A model generated the notes under the pieces. It searched no databases and was not told where the DNA came from. It saw only the letters and a program-made list of their open reading frames with translations. 64,000 nucleotides of DNA. Source: Cycas panzhihuaensis (Eukaryota > Cycadophyta). The stretch is taken from NCBI GenBank assembly GCA_023213395.1, contig CM041465.1, positions 992,001-1,056,000 of the forward strand, in the 5' to 3' direction. Below are positions 12,318-23,960 of the stretch, piece by piece (position 1 is the stretch's first letter; every line of letters starts with the position of its first letter). The position numbers and the translations under genes are program-made.

Positions 12318-12671
12318 GCAACCCTAAGTCAGGTGAGAGCACCTATTGAGTTTAAGCATATCACTAAGCAGAGGAAAAGAAACTTACAAGGATTCCCCTA
12401 GTAACGGCAAGCAAACCGGGAAGAGTCCAGCATGAAAATTAGGTGGCAGTGTCATCTGAATTGTAGCCTATAGAAGCATCTTGAGCAATGGACTAGACCC
12501 AAGTCCCTTGGAAGGGGGCACCCAAGAGGGTGAGAGCCCCGTCAGGTTTGGACCCTATTGTATTACGAGGCGTTGTCTGCGAGTCGAGTTGTTTGGGAAT
12601 GCAACCCTAATCGGGTGGTAAATTTTGTCCAAGGCTAAATATGGGTGAGGGACTGATAGCAAACAAGTACT

Positions 12672-12707
<36 letters not shown>

Positions 12708-14503
12708 TAAAGAGTGCTTAAAATTATCGGGAGGGAAGTGGATGGAGGTTGGTGATGCACTCCGGTCAGATGCAGAATGGTGATCCCCAGTCTGTCGCTT
12801 GGCTCAGGGTATGGACCATCGTTGGCTGTCGTGGTGATAAAATGAATGCAGGAGACTGCACAGAGTTTCATCGTTGTGAGGTCGCTGAGAGAGGTGAACA
12901 CCTTTGTAGTGGCCCCCAGGCACCTGTGCACTTGTGGCATTGGTCTGCGAGCTTTCCATCTGGCCCATCTTGAAACATGGACCAAGGAGTCTGATATATG
13001 TGCGAGTCTGTGGGTTCAGAAACCCGTTAGGCATAAGGAAGATGACTAGTGAGATGCCCCTTCGGGGTGTGCACCACTGACCAACCCTGATCTTCTGTGA
13101 AGGGTTTGAGTGTGAGCATACCTATTAGGACCTAAAAGATGGTGAACTATGCCTGAGCAGGGTAAAGCCAGATAAAACTCTGGTGGAGGCTCGTAGCTAT
13201 ACTGACGTGCAAATCATTCATCTGACTTGGGTGTAGGGGCGAAAGACTAATCAAACCATCTAGTAGCTAGTTTCCTTTGAAGTTTCCCTTAGGATAGTTA
13301 GAGCTCGGGTGTGAGTTTTATTGGGTAAATCAAATGATTAGAGGCATCGTAGGCGTAATGCCCTCGACCTATTCTGAAACTTTAAATAGGTAAGACGATG
13401 TGGCTGCTCTGTTGAGCCGCGCAGCAGAATCGAGAGCTCTAAGTGGGCTATTTTTGGTAAGTAGAACTGATGATGCGAGATGAACCAAAAGTCAAGTTAT
13501 GGTGCTGAAATGCGTGCTAACCTAGATCACACAAAGGGTGTTGGTTGATTAAGACAATAGGATGGTGGTCATGGAAGTCGAAATCCATTAAGGAGTGTAT
13601 AACAACTTACCTGCCAAATCAACTAGCCCCAAAAATGGATGGCGCTGAAGCGTGGGACCTATACTCGGTCGTCAGGGCAAGTTCTTAGCCTCGCTGAGTA
13701 GGAGGACATGGGGGCATTGAGAAACCTTGGGCGTAAGTCTGGGCGGACCAGCCCCCAATGTAGATCTTGGTGGTAGTAGCAAATATTCAAATGAGAACTT
13801 TGAAGACTGGAGTGGGGAAAGGTTCCATGTGAACAACACTTGGACATGGGTTAGTTGATCCTAAGAGATGGGGAAGACGTATGTGAAGGGCAAACTTTAC
13901 ATGTACATTGAAAGGGAATCAGGTTAATGTTCTCAAACTGGGATGTAGCGGGGGATGACAACATTAGAAAATTTAGAGAAGTTGATGGGGGCCTTGGGAA
14001 GAGTTATCTTTTCTTTTTAACAGCCTGCCCACCCTAAAATCAGTTCATCCAGAGATAGGGTCTAGCGGCTAGAAGAGCATCACACATCCTACAGTGTCTG
14101 GTGCACCTCCAACTGCCCTTGAAAATCTAAAGAACTGAGTACCGTTTATGCTTGGTCGTACTCATAACCGTATCAGGTCTCTAAGGTGAGCAACCTCTGG
14201 TCAATAGAACATTGTAGGTAAGGGAAGTCAGCACAATGGATTTGTAACATCGGGAAAAGGATTGGCTTTGAGGGATGGGCCTAGGGGTTTGTGCCTCAAG
14301 CTCGTGGGTTGTTAGTGGTCTACCCAAGCTGCTATCGCGGCGAGGGCAGGCCGGTGCGTGTCGATCCGATGACAGGCGCAGAATGTCCCTTTGCAGGTGA
14401 TTTCCCTAGGTGGTGAATAATCGACTCAGAATTAGTACAGACAAGGGGAATTTGACTATTTAATTAAAACAAAGCATTGCGATGGTCCCAATAGATGTTG
14501 ATT

Positions 14504-14537
<34 letters not shown>

Positions 14538-14655
14538 AGTGAACAAATTCAACCAAGCATAGATAAACGGTGGGAGTAACTATGACTCTCTTAAGGTAGC
14601 TAAATGCCTCGTCATCTAATTAGTGACGTGTATGAATGGATTAACGAGATTCCCA

Positions 14656-14688
<33 letters not shown>

Positions 14689-15182
14689 TAAGGGAACGGG
14701 CTTGGCAGAATCAGCAGGGAAAGAAGACCCTGGTGAGCTTGACTCTAGTCTGACTTTGTGAAATGACTTGAGAGGTGTAGAATAAGTGGGAGTCATTTTG
14801 GGCCCAAGTGAAATACCACTACTTTTAACATTATTTTACTTATTCTGTGAGGCGGAGGTGGGGCATTGCCCCTATTTTTGGCCTTAAGGCATGTGCGGTC
14901 ATGTCAATCTGGGTGGAAGACATTGTCAGGTGGGGAGTTTTGCTAGGGTGGCACATCTGTTAAAAGATAATGCAGGTGTCCTAAGATGAGCTCTACGAGA
15001 ACAGAAATCTCATGTGGAACAAAAGGGTAAAAGCTCATTTGATTTTGATTTTCAGTACGAATACAAACTGTGAAAGCATGGCCTATCGATCCTTTGGATT
15101 TTTGGTATTTGAGGCTACAAGTGTCAGAAAAGTTACCATAGGGATAATTGGCTTGTGGCAGCCAAGCGTCCATAGCGACGTT

Positions 15183-15235
<53 letters not shown>

Positions 15236-15720
15236 CAAGTGTTGGATTGTTCACCCACCAATAGGGAATGTGAGTTGGGTTTAGACCGTCATGAGACAGG
15301 TTAGTTTTACCCTACTGATGAGTCACGTCGCAATAGTAATTCAACTTAGTATGAGAGGAACTGTTGATTCACACAATTGGTCATCGTGCTTGGTTGAAAA
15401 GCCAGTGGTGCAAAGTTACCGTGTGTTAGATTATGACTGAATGCCTCTAAGTTAGAATCCATGCTAGAGGTAGCACCTGTCCCTCTTCGATTGTTCTACA
15501 ACCTGTAGTAAGGGCACCATGGCGTTCCCAAGGTCCCGTGCCATTGGCAATCTCTGGTCGGAAGAATGCGTCGTTACAGAGCATCTTAAAAATTCAATTA
15601 CAAACGATCATTGAGAAGAATCCTTTGCAGATGACTTAAATATGTGACAGGGTATTATAAGTGGCAGAGTGTCCTTGCTGCCACAATCCACTAAGATTCA
15701 GCCCCTTGTCACCTCGATTC
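12318..15720 (+). rRNA. 25S rRNA: Degenerate 25S/26S rRNA gene, unit 1 (probable pseudogene)
   Basis: Near full length (about 3.40 kb), from the 5' motif TTGAGTTTAAGCATATCACT to the 3' motif CCACTAAGATTCAGCCCCTT. The strongly conserved CTCTCTTAAGGTAGC is present near 14590. The sarcin-ricin loop reads AGTATGAGAGGA at 15348-15359 instead of AGTACGAGAGGA, a CpG C-to-T change in the elongation-factor binding loop. The peptidyl-transferase segment reads GGGATAATTGG with T at 15148 where C is universal. These support a non-functional copy. The minus-strand open frame at 14943-15254 is an antisense-rRNA artefact. Confidence 0.93.
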
Positions 15721-16712
15721 GGGCCCCACCTTTTGGCTCTCCACTCTTGAGTCCAAGAAGAAGTGGGGTCTCCATAAATCTTCTGCAACTTCTTTCTCAT
15801 GTCCAGAATGGGATGGGGCTTCTACAACTCAATATCATCCAAGTCCACAATGGAGTGGGCTTTCTGCAACTCAATATTGTCTAAGTCCACAATGAAGTGG
15901 GGTTTCCGTGAATGAAGTGCAGAGCTTTCCACCAAGTCTCTAAGTCCAACAATGAAGTGGGGTTTCCACGAATGAAGGCCTGAGCGTTCCATTGTCTAAG
16001 TCCATAAAAAATGAAGTGCGATTTCTATGAATGAAGCACAGAGCCTTCCACCGTCCAAGTCCATAGATGAAGTGGGGTTTCCGGGAATGAAGTGCAGAGA
16101 TTTCCCTCATCCAAGGCCATAAACAAAGAGGGGTTTCCACAAATCTTCCAGAAAGAAGTGCAGGTTTCTTTAACTTCTCTACAGTATAGCTCTTCATCAT
16201 CCAAGTCCATAAATGAAGTGGGGTTTCCAGGAATGAAGTGCATAGATTTCCATTATCCAAGTCCACAAATGAGGTGGGGTTGTTAGGAATGAAGTGCAGG
16301 GCTTTACATCTTCCAAGTCCACAAACGAGGTGGGGTTTCCAGGAATGAAGTGCAGAGCTTTCCATCATCCAAGTCCATAAACGAAGTGGGGTTTCTGGGA
16401 ATGAAGTGCAGATCTTTCCGTCGTCCAATTCCATAAAGGACGTGGGCTTTCTGTAAATCTTCCAGAAAGAAGTGCAGATTTCTTTAACTCTCTACTGTAG
16501 AGCTTTTCCTCGTCAAAGTCCAAAATTATTGATTGGGTTTACACAAATCTTCTAGAATGAAGTGCAATTTTCTACAGCTCTCTACTATGGATCTTTTTAT
16601 CGTCTAAGTATATAAATGAAGTGGGGTTACTACAAATCTTCCAAAGCTCTCTCACACAAGTCCAGAAATGCCTATTTTATCATCCAAGTACATAAATGAA
16701 GTGGGCTTTCTA
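15721..16712 (+). repeat. IGS 56-57 bp tandem repeats after 25S, unit 1
   Basis: About 17 imperfect copies of a unit built on GAAGTGGGGTTTCC, GGAATGAAGTGCAGAGCTTTCC and TCCAAGTCCA start within about 40 bp of the 25S end. Because 57 is a multiple of three, reading frames stay open across copies on the minus strand (15940-16434, repeated SFMDLDD / LHLWTWM peptides); this is periodicity, not coding. Repeats just after 25S often hold Pol I terminator sites in other organisms, but no such site was identified. Confidence 0.9.
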
Positions 16713-17289
16713 CTTGTCCTGTATCGATGAACACCCCTCACCCGAGAAGAGGCTGGGTGGATACTCGAGGGAAATGCATAGGCATTTGTGGATGTTACGT
16801 CCGTCGCATACGTTTGTCACGTTTAGAGAAAATCTAACAGCCCCTGTTGTAAGAACTGCACAAACGCAAGTGCACGAACTGGATTTTTCATGGTACCATT
16901 CATGCCTTTCAGTTGCACTTGTCAAGTTTAGACAGGTGAAATGTTTTGTACAGACAACTCATGCATGTCGGTTGCACTTGTCATACTCAGATAGGTGAAA
17001 TCTTCCATATCGGCACCTCCACTGAATTGAGCGAGGGGCAGTCTTTTGTATGGGACACGCATGGCTCTTCTTGATGATTGCATCATGTTTTCCTTCAACT
17101 CCTAGTTCTTGTAATCTGCCTCTGTCTTGTTCAGACAAAAGGCATGCCCCTTAATGAAGACACCCACATGGATGCCTATTTCCCTTATCTATCTATTTCT
17201 CCTGATCGTGGTTCCCTCGGCATCTCATTTCTGTTAACTGACCCTCTACGCTAGCGGACTCGTTCCCTTAACTGCTCGTTTCCCTCAAC
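16713..17289 (+). other. IGS spacer after the 57 bp array, unit 1
   Basis: Mostly single-copy DNA, matched by 36991-37560. It includes two copies of a roughly 65 bp phrase ending in CAGACAGGTGAAATGTTTTG / CAGATAGGTGAAATCTTCCA (about 16915-17010). No gene is seen. Confidence 0.6.
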
Positions 17290-17930
17290 AGTCATTCCTG
17301 AAGGCTGTCAAAAACTAAATCTAAAGATAGAATGGAGATCCAACTTTATGGGATCATCTACCAAGTTTACGTGTGAAAACTACGTTCAAACAGATGACAC
17401 AATCTCGAAGTAATGCCATCCCTCATGAACTTCAATTGTGCACCATATGCAGATAGATACAAGATCTTAAAGGAATCCCCGAGGGCCATCACTCACATGT
17501 CGATTAAATAATCCTAAAATGTAATATTTTACAGAACTTATGAGCCATTGTTATAACTATGTTATAAGAAGGGGAGGCCCATAACCATGTTATGAGCCAT
17601 GAACAAATAATAATATCGACGCTCCCCCTTGATGTTAACTTCATTTCTTTAGATACCTAAACTAACCTGGAAAGCCTAAAATCTTTCTCCTTCTGGTGGT
17701 TTGGTGAGAGATGTTAACCAGTTGTTCTTCCATCAGTGCCTGCATATGATCTTTATGATGCCTTTCTGATCCAAGGATTGAATGAAGTGATGGTGTACCT
17801 CAACGTATTTAATGCGAGCTTAGTACACGGGATTCTTTACAATCTTCAAGGTACTCCAATTATCACAGTACTATACAGTCAGTTCTAATTGTGGCAGTCC
17901 CATGTCCTGCAGTATATGTTGGGAGTCAGT
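17290..17930 (-). mobile_element. Fossil Ty1/copia fragment (RNase H end plus likely 3' LTR), unit 1 IGS
   Basis: On the minus strand from about 17930 to 17640 the degenerate translation carries the signature of the C-terminal end of copia Pol: YCDNWSTLKIVKNPVY, then a HHHFI motif, then TKPPEGERF and NEVNIKGE. The CDN motif contains an RNase H active-site Asp. The coding end is followed by a purine tract AAGGGGGAG, as expected for the polypurine tract, and then about 330 bp that may be the 3' LTR (17620-17290). Stops interrupt the frame. The rest of the element is missing. The same fragment lies at the same place in the next spacer, so insertion came before the units were copied. Confidence 0.85.
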
Positions 17931-18001
17931 TTGGAGAAAGGATTGGTCCCATACTAGGAACCCCCCCAATCTAGGTCGATGGGGTGAGCCACTAACCTAG
18001 G

Positions 18002-18888
18002 AGGATCTACCATTATGTTTACAGGAGGCAGAAAATACTAAGAGGATCTACCATATGTCTACAGTATGCAGAAAATGTTAGGCATTAGAATAGCTAAAAG
18101 AGATAGGTCCAAATGGTATCAAACTTATATTAAAGTTTGTGTAAAGGAAGAAGAAACATCCCACTACATGTGTACAAAAGGTGGGGTTCATAAAATATCA
18201 TTTGATTAGATTTCAAACCTTGTTTTGCAGAAATGTGATCCCACAGCCAGTAGAAAAATAGCAAATACATACTATCATTAATTCAATGAAAATGCATCCA
18301 AATGAGCTAAAATTTTTAGGAACATAAAGGTACATGTGTTCCTATACGTATACCAAATTTGACCTAATTAGAGTTCGTTAAGCCTAGGTACAAGCCACAG
18401 CATGAAGGCCACTTGGACAACATGCATTCTGGTTGTTAGTGGTTGTACTTGTATGATTACCACTTGTTAAACATGCAATTTGGATTTTTTTCTATAAATT
18501 GAGCCCTCTTGAGCTCATTTACGTGTTTGGAGACTTGGTTCTTGAAGGTGAAAGGCACTTGACTTGGGAATCATCCTTAGAGAAGCATTTTGGAGGGTTG
18601 GAGTCCCCCTTATGGTATAATTGTATCATCTATTCCTTATAATTTGACCATTCTTTCGCTAATTATTTTCTCCACCATTAAATAGAGATTTTTATAGTTT
18701 AATAAAAGTATTACTCTTCATACTTAATTTTGGAGCAATGGCAAGTATAAATGATTTGGTGTAGAATTTCCTTTTGTGGGCTTATTCTTGTTTTGATGTT
18801 ATTGGGATTTCTACACTATCTCCCAAGATCTCAAGGAGAAAGGTTGATAATTGACTTCTTCACCAATTAAGCTCTATTTGGGGATCAG
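18002..18888 (+). mobile_element. AT-rich insertion (~0.9 kb, possible solo LTR), unit 1 IGS
   Basis: This AT-rich block interrupts E-type subrepeat sequence: AGCCACTAACCTAGG stands before it and AGCCACCTCTCTAGG after it, which could be a duplicated target or repeat edges. It holds a TATA-like CTATAAATTGAGCC (about 18492) and an A/T-rich 3' part with TAATAAAAGTATTACTC, fitting an LTR-like promoter and poly(A) region. Near 18070-18210 about 47 codons read through to TGA-free sequence ending SFD-stop and match unit 2 without indels. The origin is uncertain. Confidence 0.45.
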
Positions 18889-19260
18889 CCACCTCTCTAG
18901 GTACATGTGTGGATGCCTTTGGTTATGGGTGGTCATTTCCTGAGTGGCTTGTTTCTGGCATCAGTCTGGACAAAAAGATACATCTCGCATCAAGAAACCT
19001 CCCAACCTAGGCCGATAGTGCAGGCCTCTTCCCTGGACACATGTAGAGATACCTTTGGTTGCCGTGCATGTTTCATGAGATGCCTGCTTTTGGAACCCGT
19101 CTAGCAAAATGACATGTCTCATATCGTTAAACCTCCCTACCCAGGTTATTGGGCTGGGCATCTTCCCCATGCACATCCGTACAGATGCATTTGGTTATCG
19201 TTCTCAGTATTCTAAGCAGCTCGTTTCCAGACCCAGCCTCTGAGACTATTTTCCATGGGT
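18889..19260 (+). repeat. IGS E subrepeats (~125 bp, three copies), unit 1
   Basis: Three related stretches each combine an ACATGTGTGGATGCCTTTGG-like start with an AACCTCCCAACCTAGG-like end. The third holds GGGCATCTTCCCCATGCACA; GGCAT at 19157-19161 is the empty site corresponding to the retrotransposon insertion in the next spacer. A fragment of the same family lies at about 17945-18000. Confidence 0.75.
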
Positions 19261-19920
19261 GACGGTTTGATTTGAAGTGAGCCTACTATTTTGCTTATGG
19301 AGGTGGGTTGAGTAGGTTGGATCACAAGCGAGGAATAGTTCCTTCAGCTATGTGTTTTCCCCAGGTTTGCACCAATTAGGCCTTTTTTCGTGTCGAGTGA
19401 AAGCTCACATCCCCCTATAAAAAATAATCTTAACTCAGGTTGATGTTATGTGAATTAACCCATGGCACACGTGTATAAGTTTTGGGTTACAGGTCTCCAT
19501 TTTCTGACTTACCCATTTCTTGAGTCGGTCTTGTGTACCGAGGAAAAGCCCAGCTTCGTTAGGCTCGTTGAACCCACTACATGGTTGTTTCCAAGAGAAG
19601 CGATCCTTTTGGTCTCAGCTCATTTTCTCTAACTGCATACTAGATATGCCATTTGCAGCCTTTAACCAAAAGACACGTACCATACCAATGAGGTTCTTGA
19701 CCCAGGTGGTCAGGGTGGTCTTTCACCCCCAAAACATATATGGGATGTTTTTCTCTGCCTCTAGCATGTATCTGGATGTTTTGGTTTGCTGGTCCCTCTC
19801 TTATGAGTTGCCCATTCCTGGAGGCTGCTAATCACACCAAGGAGCAACGCAGGCCGTTAGTCTCTTTTCCTCGATTGCCTGTTTGGTTTTGAGGTAACTA
19901 GTTACTTTTGGCATGGAGGT
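19261..19920 (+). other. IGS spacer, unit 1
   Basis: Single-copy DNA matched by 50030-50700. No gene or clear motif is seen. Short open frames here are not preserved with coding-like changes. Confidence 0.5.
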
Positions 19921-20262
19921 GTTGGCAAATAAAATGATCAATGTGGCTAGAAACAATCAAAATGGGTTCAGAAACAATAAAAACAACTCACAAATGACCA
20001 TAAATGATCAAAATCAGTTTAGAAATGGCTAAAGCAATTGTAAAATGACCATAAATGATCAAAATTGGTTTGGAAATGGCTAAAACGGCTCTCAAATGAC
20101 CATAAATGATAAAAATTAGTTAAAACGACTATAAAATGAACATAAATAATCAAAATAGGTTCAGAAACGGCTAAAACAGCTCTAAAATGACCAAGAACTA
20201 TCAAAATCGATATAGGAATGGCTAAAACAGCTTTGAAATGGCTGAAAATGGTCAAAATACGT
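19921..20262 (+). repeat. IGS A-rich ~53 bp tandem repeats, unit 1
   Basis: About six imperfect copies of a unit centred on AAATGACCATAAATGATCAA and AAATGGCTAAAACGGCT. The block is purine/A-rich and contrasts sharply with the C/T-rich A subrepeats that follow at once. The matching block is 50700-51037. Confidence 0.88.
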
Positions 20263-23200
20263 GAGATGGTCATGTCCCTTGGGGGGCGAGACGCTTTGAG
20301 TGCATCCTGCTCTTCCTAAGTGGGCACCGGACAAGCCATTTACCACCTGTGACCCAAAGACATATCTTGTATCATTCCCCCTCTTAACCCAAGTTCTGGC
20401 GGTGCTCTTTCATCCCCCGTCACATGTGTGGGACGTTTTTCTCTGCGATGGTCATTTGTCTTGTTCCCTCCCACTTGTTCTAATGGAGGTCCCAATCTCA
20501 TTTTTCGTCCTCACTCCTTCTATGTTTGTCCCCTCGTCTCATGCGTTTCCCTCTTGTTTGGGCAGTCTAGCTTCTCCCATTGTTGCTAATCAATCTCGTC
20601 TATGGCCCTCTGTTGAGATGGTCGTGTCCCTTTAAGTGCGAGATGCTTTGCGCGTATCCAGCTCTTCCTAAGTGGGCACTGGGAGGGCTGTTTACTACCT
20701 CTAGCCCAAAGACATGTCCCATATCATTCCTCCTCCCAACCCAGGTTCTAGTGCTGCTCTTTCACCCCCTGTCACATGTGTGGGATGTTTTTCTCTCTGA
20801 TGCTTATTTGTCTTATTCCCTCCTACCTGTTCCACTCGAGGTCCCAATCTCATTTTTTGTCCTCACCCCCTGTATGTTTGTCCCCCTGTCTCATGTGTTT
20901 TCCTCTTGTTTGGGCGATTCAGCTTCTCCCATTATTGCTAATAAATCTCGTATATATGGCCCTGCGTTGAGATGGTTGTGTCCCTCTAGGGGCGATATGC
21001 TTTGCTCGCATCCCACTCTTCCTAAGTGGGCATCGGATGGGTTGTTTACCACCTCTAGCCCAAAGAGACGTCCTGTATCATTCCCCCTCCCAACCTAGGT
21101 TCTGGTGCTCCTCTTTCACTCCCCATCATATGTATGGGACGTTTTTCTCTCTGATGGTCATTTATCTTGTTCCCTCCCACCTGTTCCACTAGAGGTCCCA
21201 ATCTCATTTTTTGTCCTCACCCCTTCCATGTTTATCCCTCCATCTCATGTGTTTCCCTCTTGTTTAGGCGGTCTGGCTTCTCCCATTGTTGCCAATCAAT
21301 CTTGTCTATATGGCCCTATGTTGTGATGGTTGTGTCCATTCAGGGACGAGATGCTTTGTGTGCATCCCCCTCTTCCTAAGTGGGCACCGGACGGGCTGTT
21401 TACCAACTCTAACCCAAAGACATGTCTTGTATCATTCCCCCTCCCAACTTAGGTTCTAGTGTTGCTGTTTCACCTATCGTCACATGTGTGGGACGTTTTT
21501 CTCTCTGATGCTCGTTTGTCTTGTTCCTACCCATCTGTTCCAATGGAGGTCCCAATCTCATTTTTCATCCTCACCCCTTCCATGTTTGTCCCCCCGTCTC
21601 ATGTATTTCCCTCTTGTTTGGGCAGTCTTGCTTCTCCTATTGTTGTTAATCAATCTGGTCTATGGCCCTGCATTGAGATGGTCATGTCCCTCCGGGGGCG
21701 AGATGCTTTGTGCGCATCCTAGTCTTCCTAAGTGGGCACCAGACGAGCTGTTTACCACCTCTGATCAAAAGACACATCTCGTATCAGTCCCCCTCTTAAC
21801 CCAGGTTGTAGCGACACTCTTTCACCCCCAGCACATATTTGGGATGCCTTCCCCCCTGATGCCTATTTGTCTTGTTCCCTGGTACTCTTTTTGATGGAAG
21901 TCCCAATCATCTTGTTTGTCTTCACCCCTTCCATGTTTGTCTCCCCTTCATGAATTTCCCTCTTGTTTGGGCTGTTGGTTTTTCCCATTGTTGCTGGTCA
22001 ATTCTCCCCTTCGATGTTTCATTGTCTATTTTCTTTCTTTCCGTTGGGGGTGTGTGGCGGCCTCCCTTTCGGTGGTGTCCCTCTTGGGGTGGGGTAGATG
22101 CTTTGTTAGTATCTCGCATTTCTCAAGTGGGCACGGGATGGGCCGTTTACCATCTCTGACCCTAAGACACATCCCGTATCATTTAGCCTCGCAACCCATG
22201 GTGTCACAATGCTCTTTCACCCCTGGCACATATTTGCGATGCTTTTCTCCCTGATGTCCATTTGTCTTCTTCCCTCACACCCTTTTCGATGAAATTCCCT
22301 ATTGTCTTTTTCATCTTCACCTGCTTCTATGTTTGTCTACCCCTCAAGCATTTCCCCCTTATTTGGGCCATCTGTCAATTTTTTCCATTGCTGTCAGTCA
22401 TTTCTCCTCTTTGATGTTTTGATTGTCTATTTATTTTTTTTCTTTCAGTTGAGGGTGTGTGGCGACCTCCCTTTCGGTCGGGTGTAAGATGGTCATGTCC
22501 CTCTTGGGGGCGGGGGGGGGGGGGGGATGCTTTGTTAGCATTTCACTTTACTTAAGTGAGCACAGGACGAGATGTTTACCACCTCTAACCCGAAGACACG
22601 TCCCGTATCATTTAACCTCTCAACCCATGGTGTCACGATGCTCTTTCACCCCCGGCACATATTTGGGACGCTTTTCTCCCCGATGCCTATTTGTCTTCTT
22701 CCCTCCCACACTTTTTGACAGAAGTCCCAATCGTCTTATTCGTCTTCACCTGCTTCCATGTTTGTCTATCCCTCATGCATTTCCCTCTTATTTGGGTTGT
22801 CGATTTTTTCCATTACTGTTGGTGAATTCTCCCCTTCGATGTTTCGATGGTCCCTTTGTTTTTCTTCTTTCGATTGGGGGTGTGTGGTGGCCTTCCTTTC
22901 GGATAGGCATGAGATGGTTGTGTCCATCTTGGGGGTGGGGGAGATGCTTTGTTAGCATTTCACTTTTCCTAAGTGGGCACAGGATGAGCTATTTACCACC
23001 TCTGACCCAAAGACATGTCTCGTATCATTCACCCTCTCAACCCATTTTGTCACGGTGCTCTTTCACCCTCGGCACATATCTGAGACACTTTTCTCCCCGA
23101 TGCTCGTTTGTCTTATTCCCTCACACATTTTTAGACTGATGTCCCAATCTTGTTATTCATTTTCACCCCTTCCATGTTTGTCTCCCTCTCATGCGTTTCC

Positions 23201-23540
23201 CTCTTGTTTTGGCTATCGGTCGTTTCCATTTTTGCCAGACAATTCTCCTCTTTGATGTTTCGATTGTCTATTCTCCTTCTTTTGGTTAGGGTTGTGTTAT
23301 GGCCTTCCTTTCGGTGGGGCGTAAGTTGGTCGTGCCCCTCTTATGGGGGGATATGCTTTGTTAGCATTCCCCTTTTCTTAAGTGGGCATGGGACAGGTCG
23401 TTTACCACCTCCGATCTAAAGACACATCCTATATCATTCACCTTCTCAACCCAGGTTGTTACAGTGCTCTTTCACCTACATAACATATTTGGGACATTTT
23501 TCTCCCCCATGTGGGTTTGTGTTATCCCCCTCCCCCCCCC
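20263..23540 (+). repeat. IGS A and B subrepeats (~353 and ~420 bp), unit 1
   Basis: GAGATGG boundaries fall at 20263, 20615, 20969, 21323 and 21675, a 352-354 bp period (type A). From 21675 the copies lengthen to about 420 bp (type B) by carrying a TTGGGGGTGTGTGGCGGCCT segment, with boundaries near 22488, 22913 and 23330. Shared phrases are CCTAAGTGGGCACCGGACGG, AAAGACACGTCCCGTATCAT and CTCTTGTTTGGGCGGTCTGG. C/T-rich composition keeps several plus-strand frames open. A G-run of 15 lies at 22512-22526. Confidence 0.9.
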
Positions 23541-23960
23541 TTTTCGATGGAAGTCCCAATCTTCTTTTTCTTCTTCACACCCCGTCTCATGCATTTCCCC
23601 TCTTGTTGTGGCTGCCTGCTCTCTTTTCCATTGTTGCCGATAGATCTCCTATGTTTCAGCCTCTGATTGATTTAATTTGGTGTTTATGAGGATCTTGCTC
23701 GCTTTTTCTTGAATTGTTGTTCGATACCCTTATTTACCCTGGGCCGCAGTCAGCTTTTCCAAGGTGGTGATTCAAATTCTTATTGCTGGTGGTGAATTGG
23801 ATGTGGCCTCCCCTTAGTTTTTGGTTTTATCGGTGTGTGGCTTCATGTGTTCCCTTCTGTATAGTCTGTCTCTAAATTCTTAAGTTATTTTTGTTGACAA
23901 CATTGTGAATTTTATCCCTGACTTCTCCCCTTTTGATGTTTTGGTTATCTTTCTTCATTC
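23541..23960 (+). other. IGS spacer between B and C subrepeats, unit 1
   Basis: Equivalent to 1657-2087 and 54304-54715. It follows a C-tract at about 23527-23540. Nothing coding is seen. Confidence 0.6.

Noticed and set aside
15940-16434. 164-codon minus-strand frame with repeated FMDLDD / LWTWM peptides (also 35908-36795)
   Set aside because: The 57 bp repeat is a multiple of three, so an open frame in one unit stays open across the array. There is no start context or homology.
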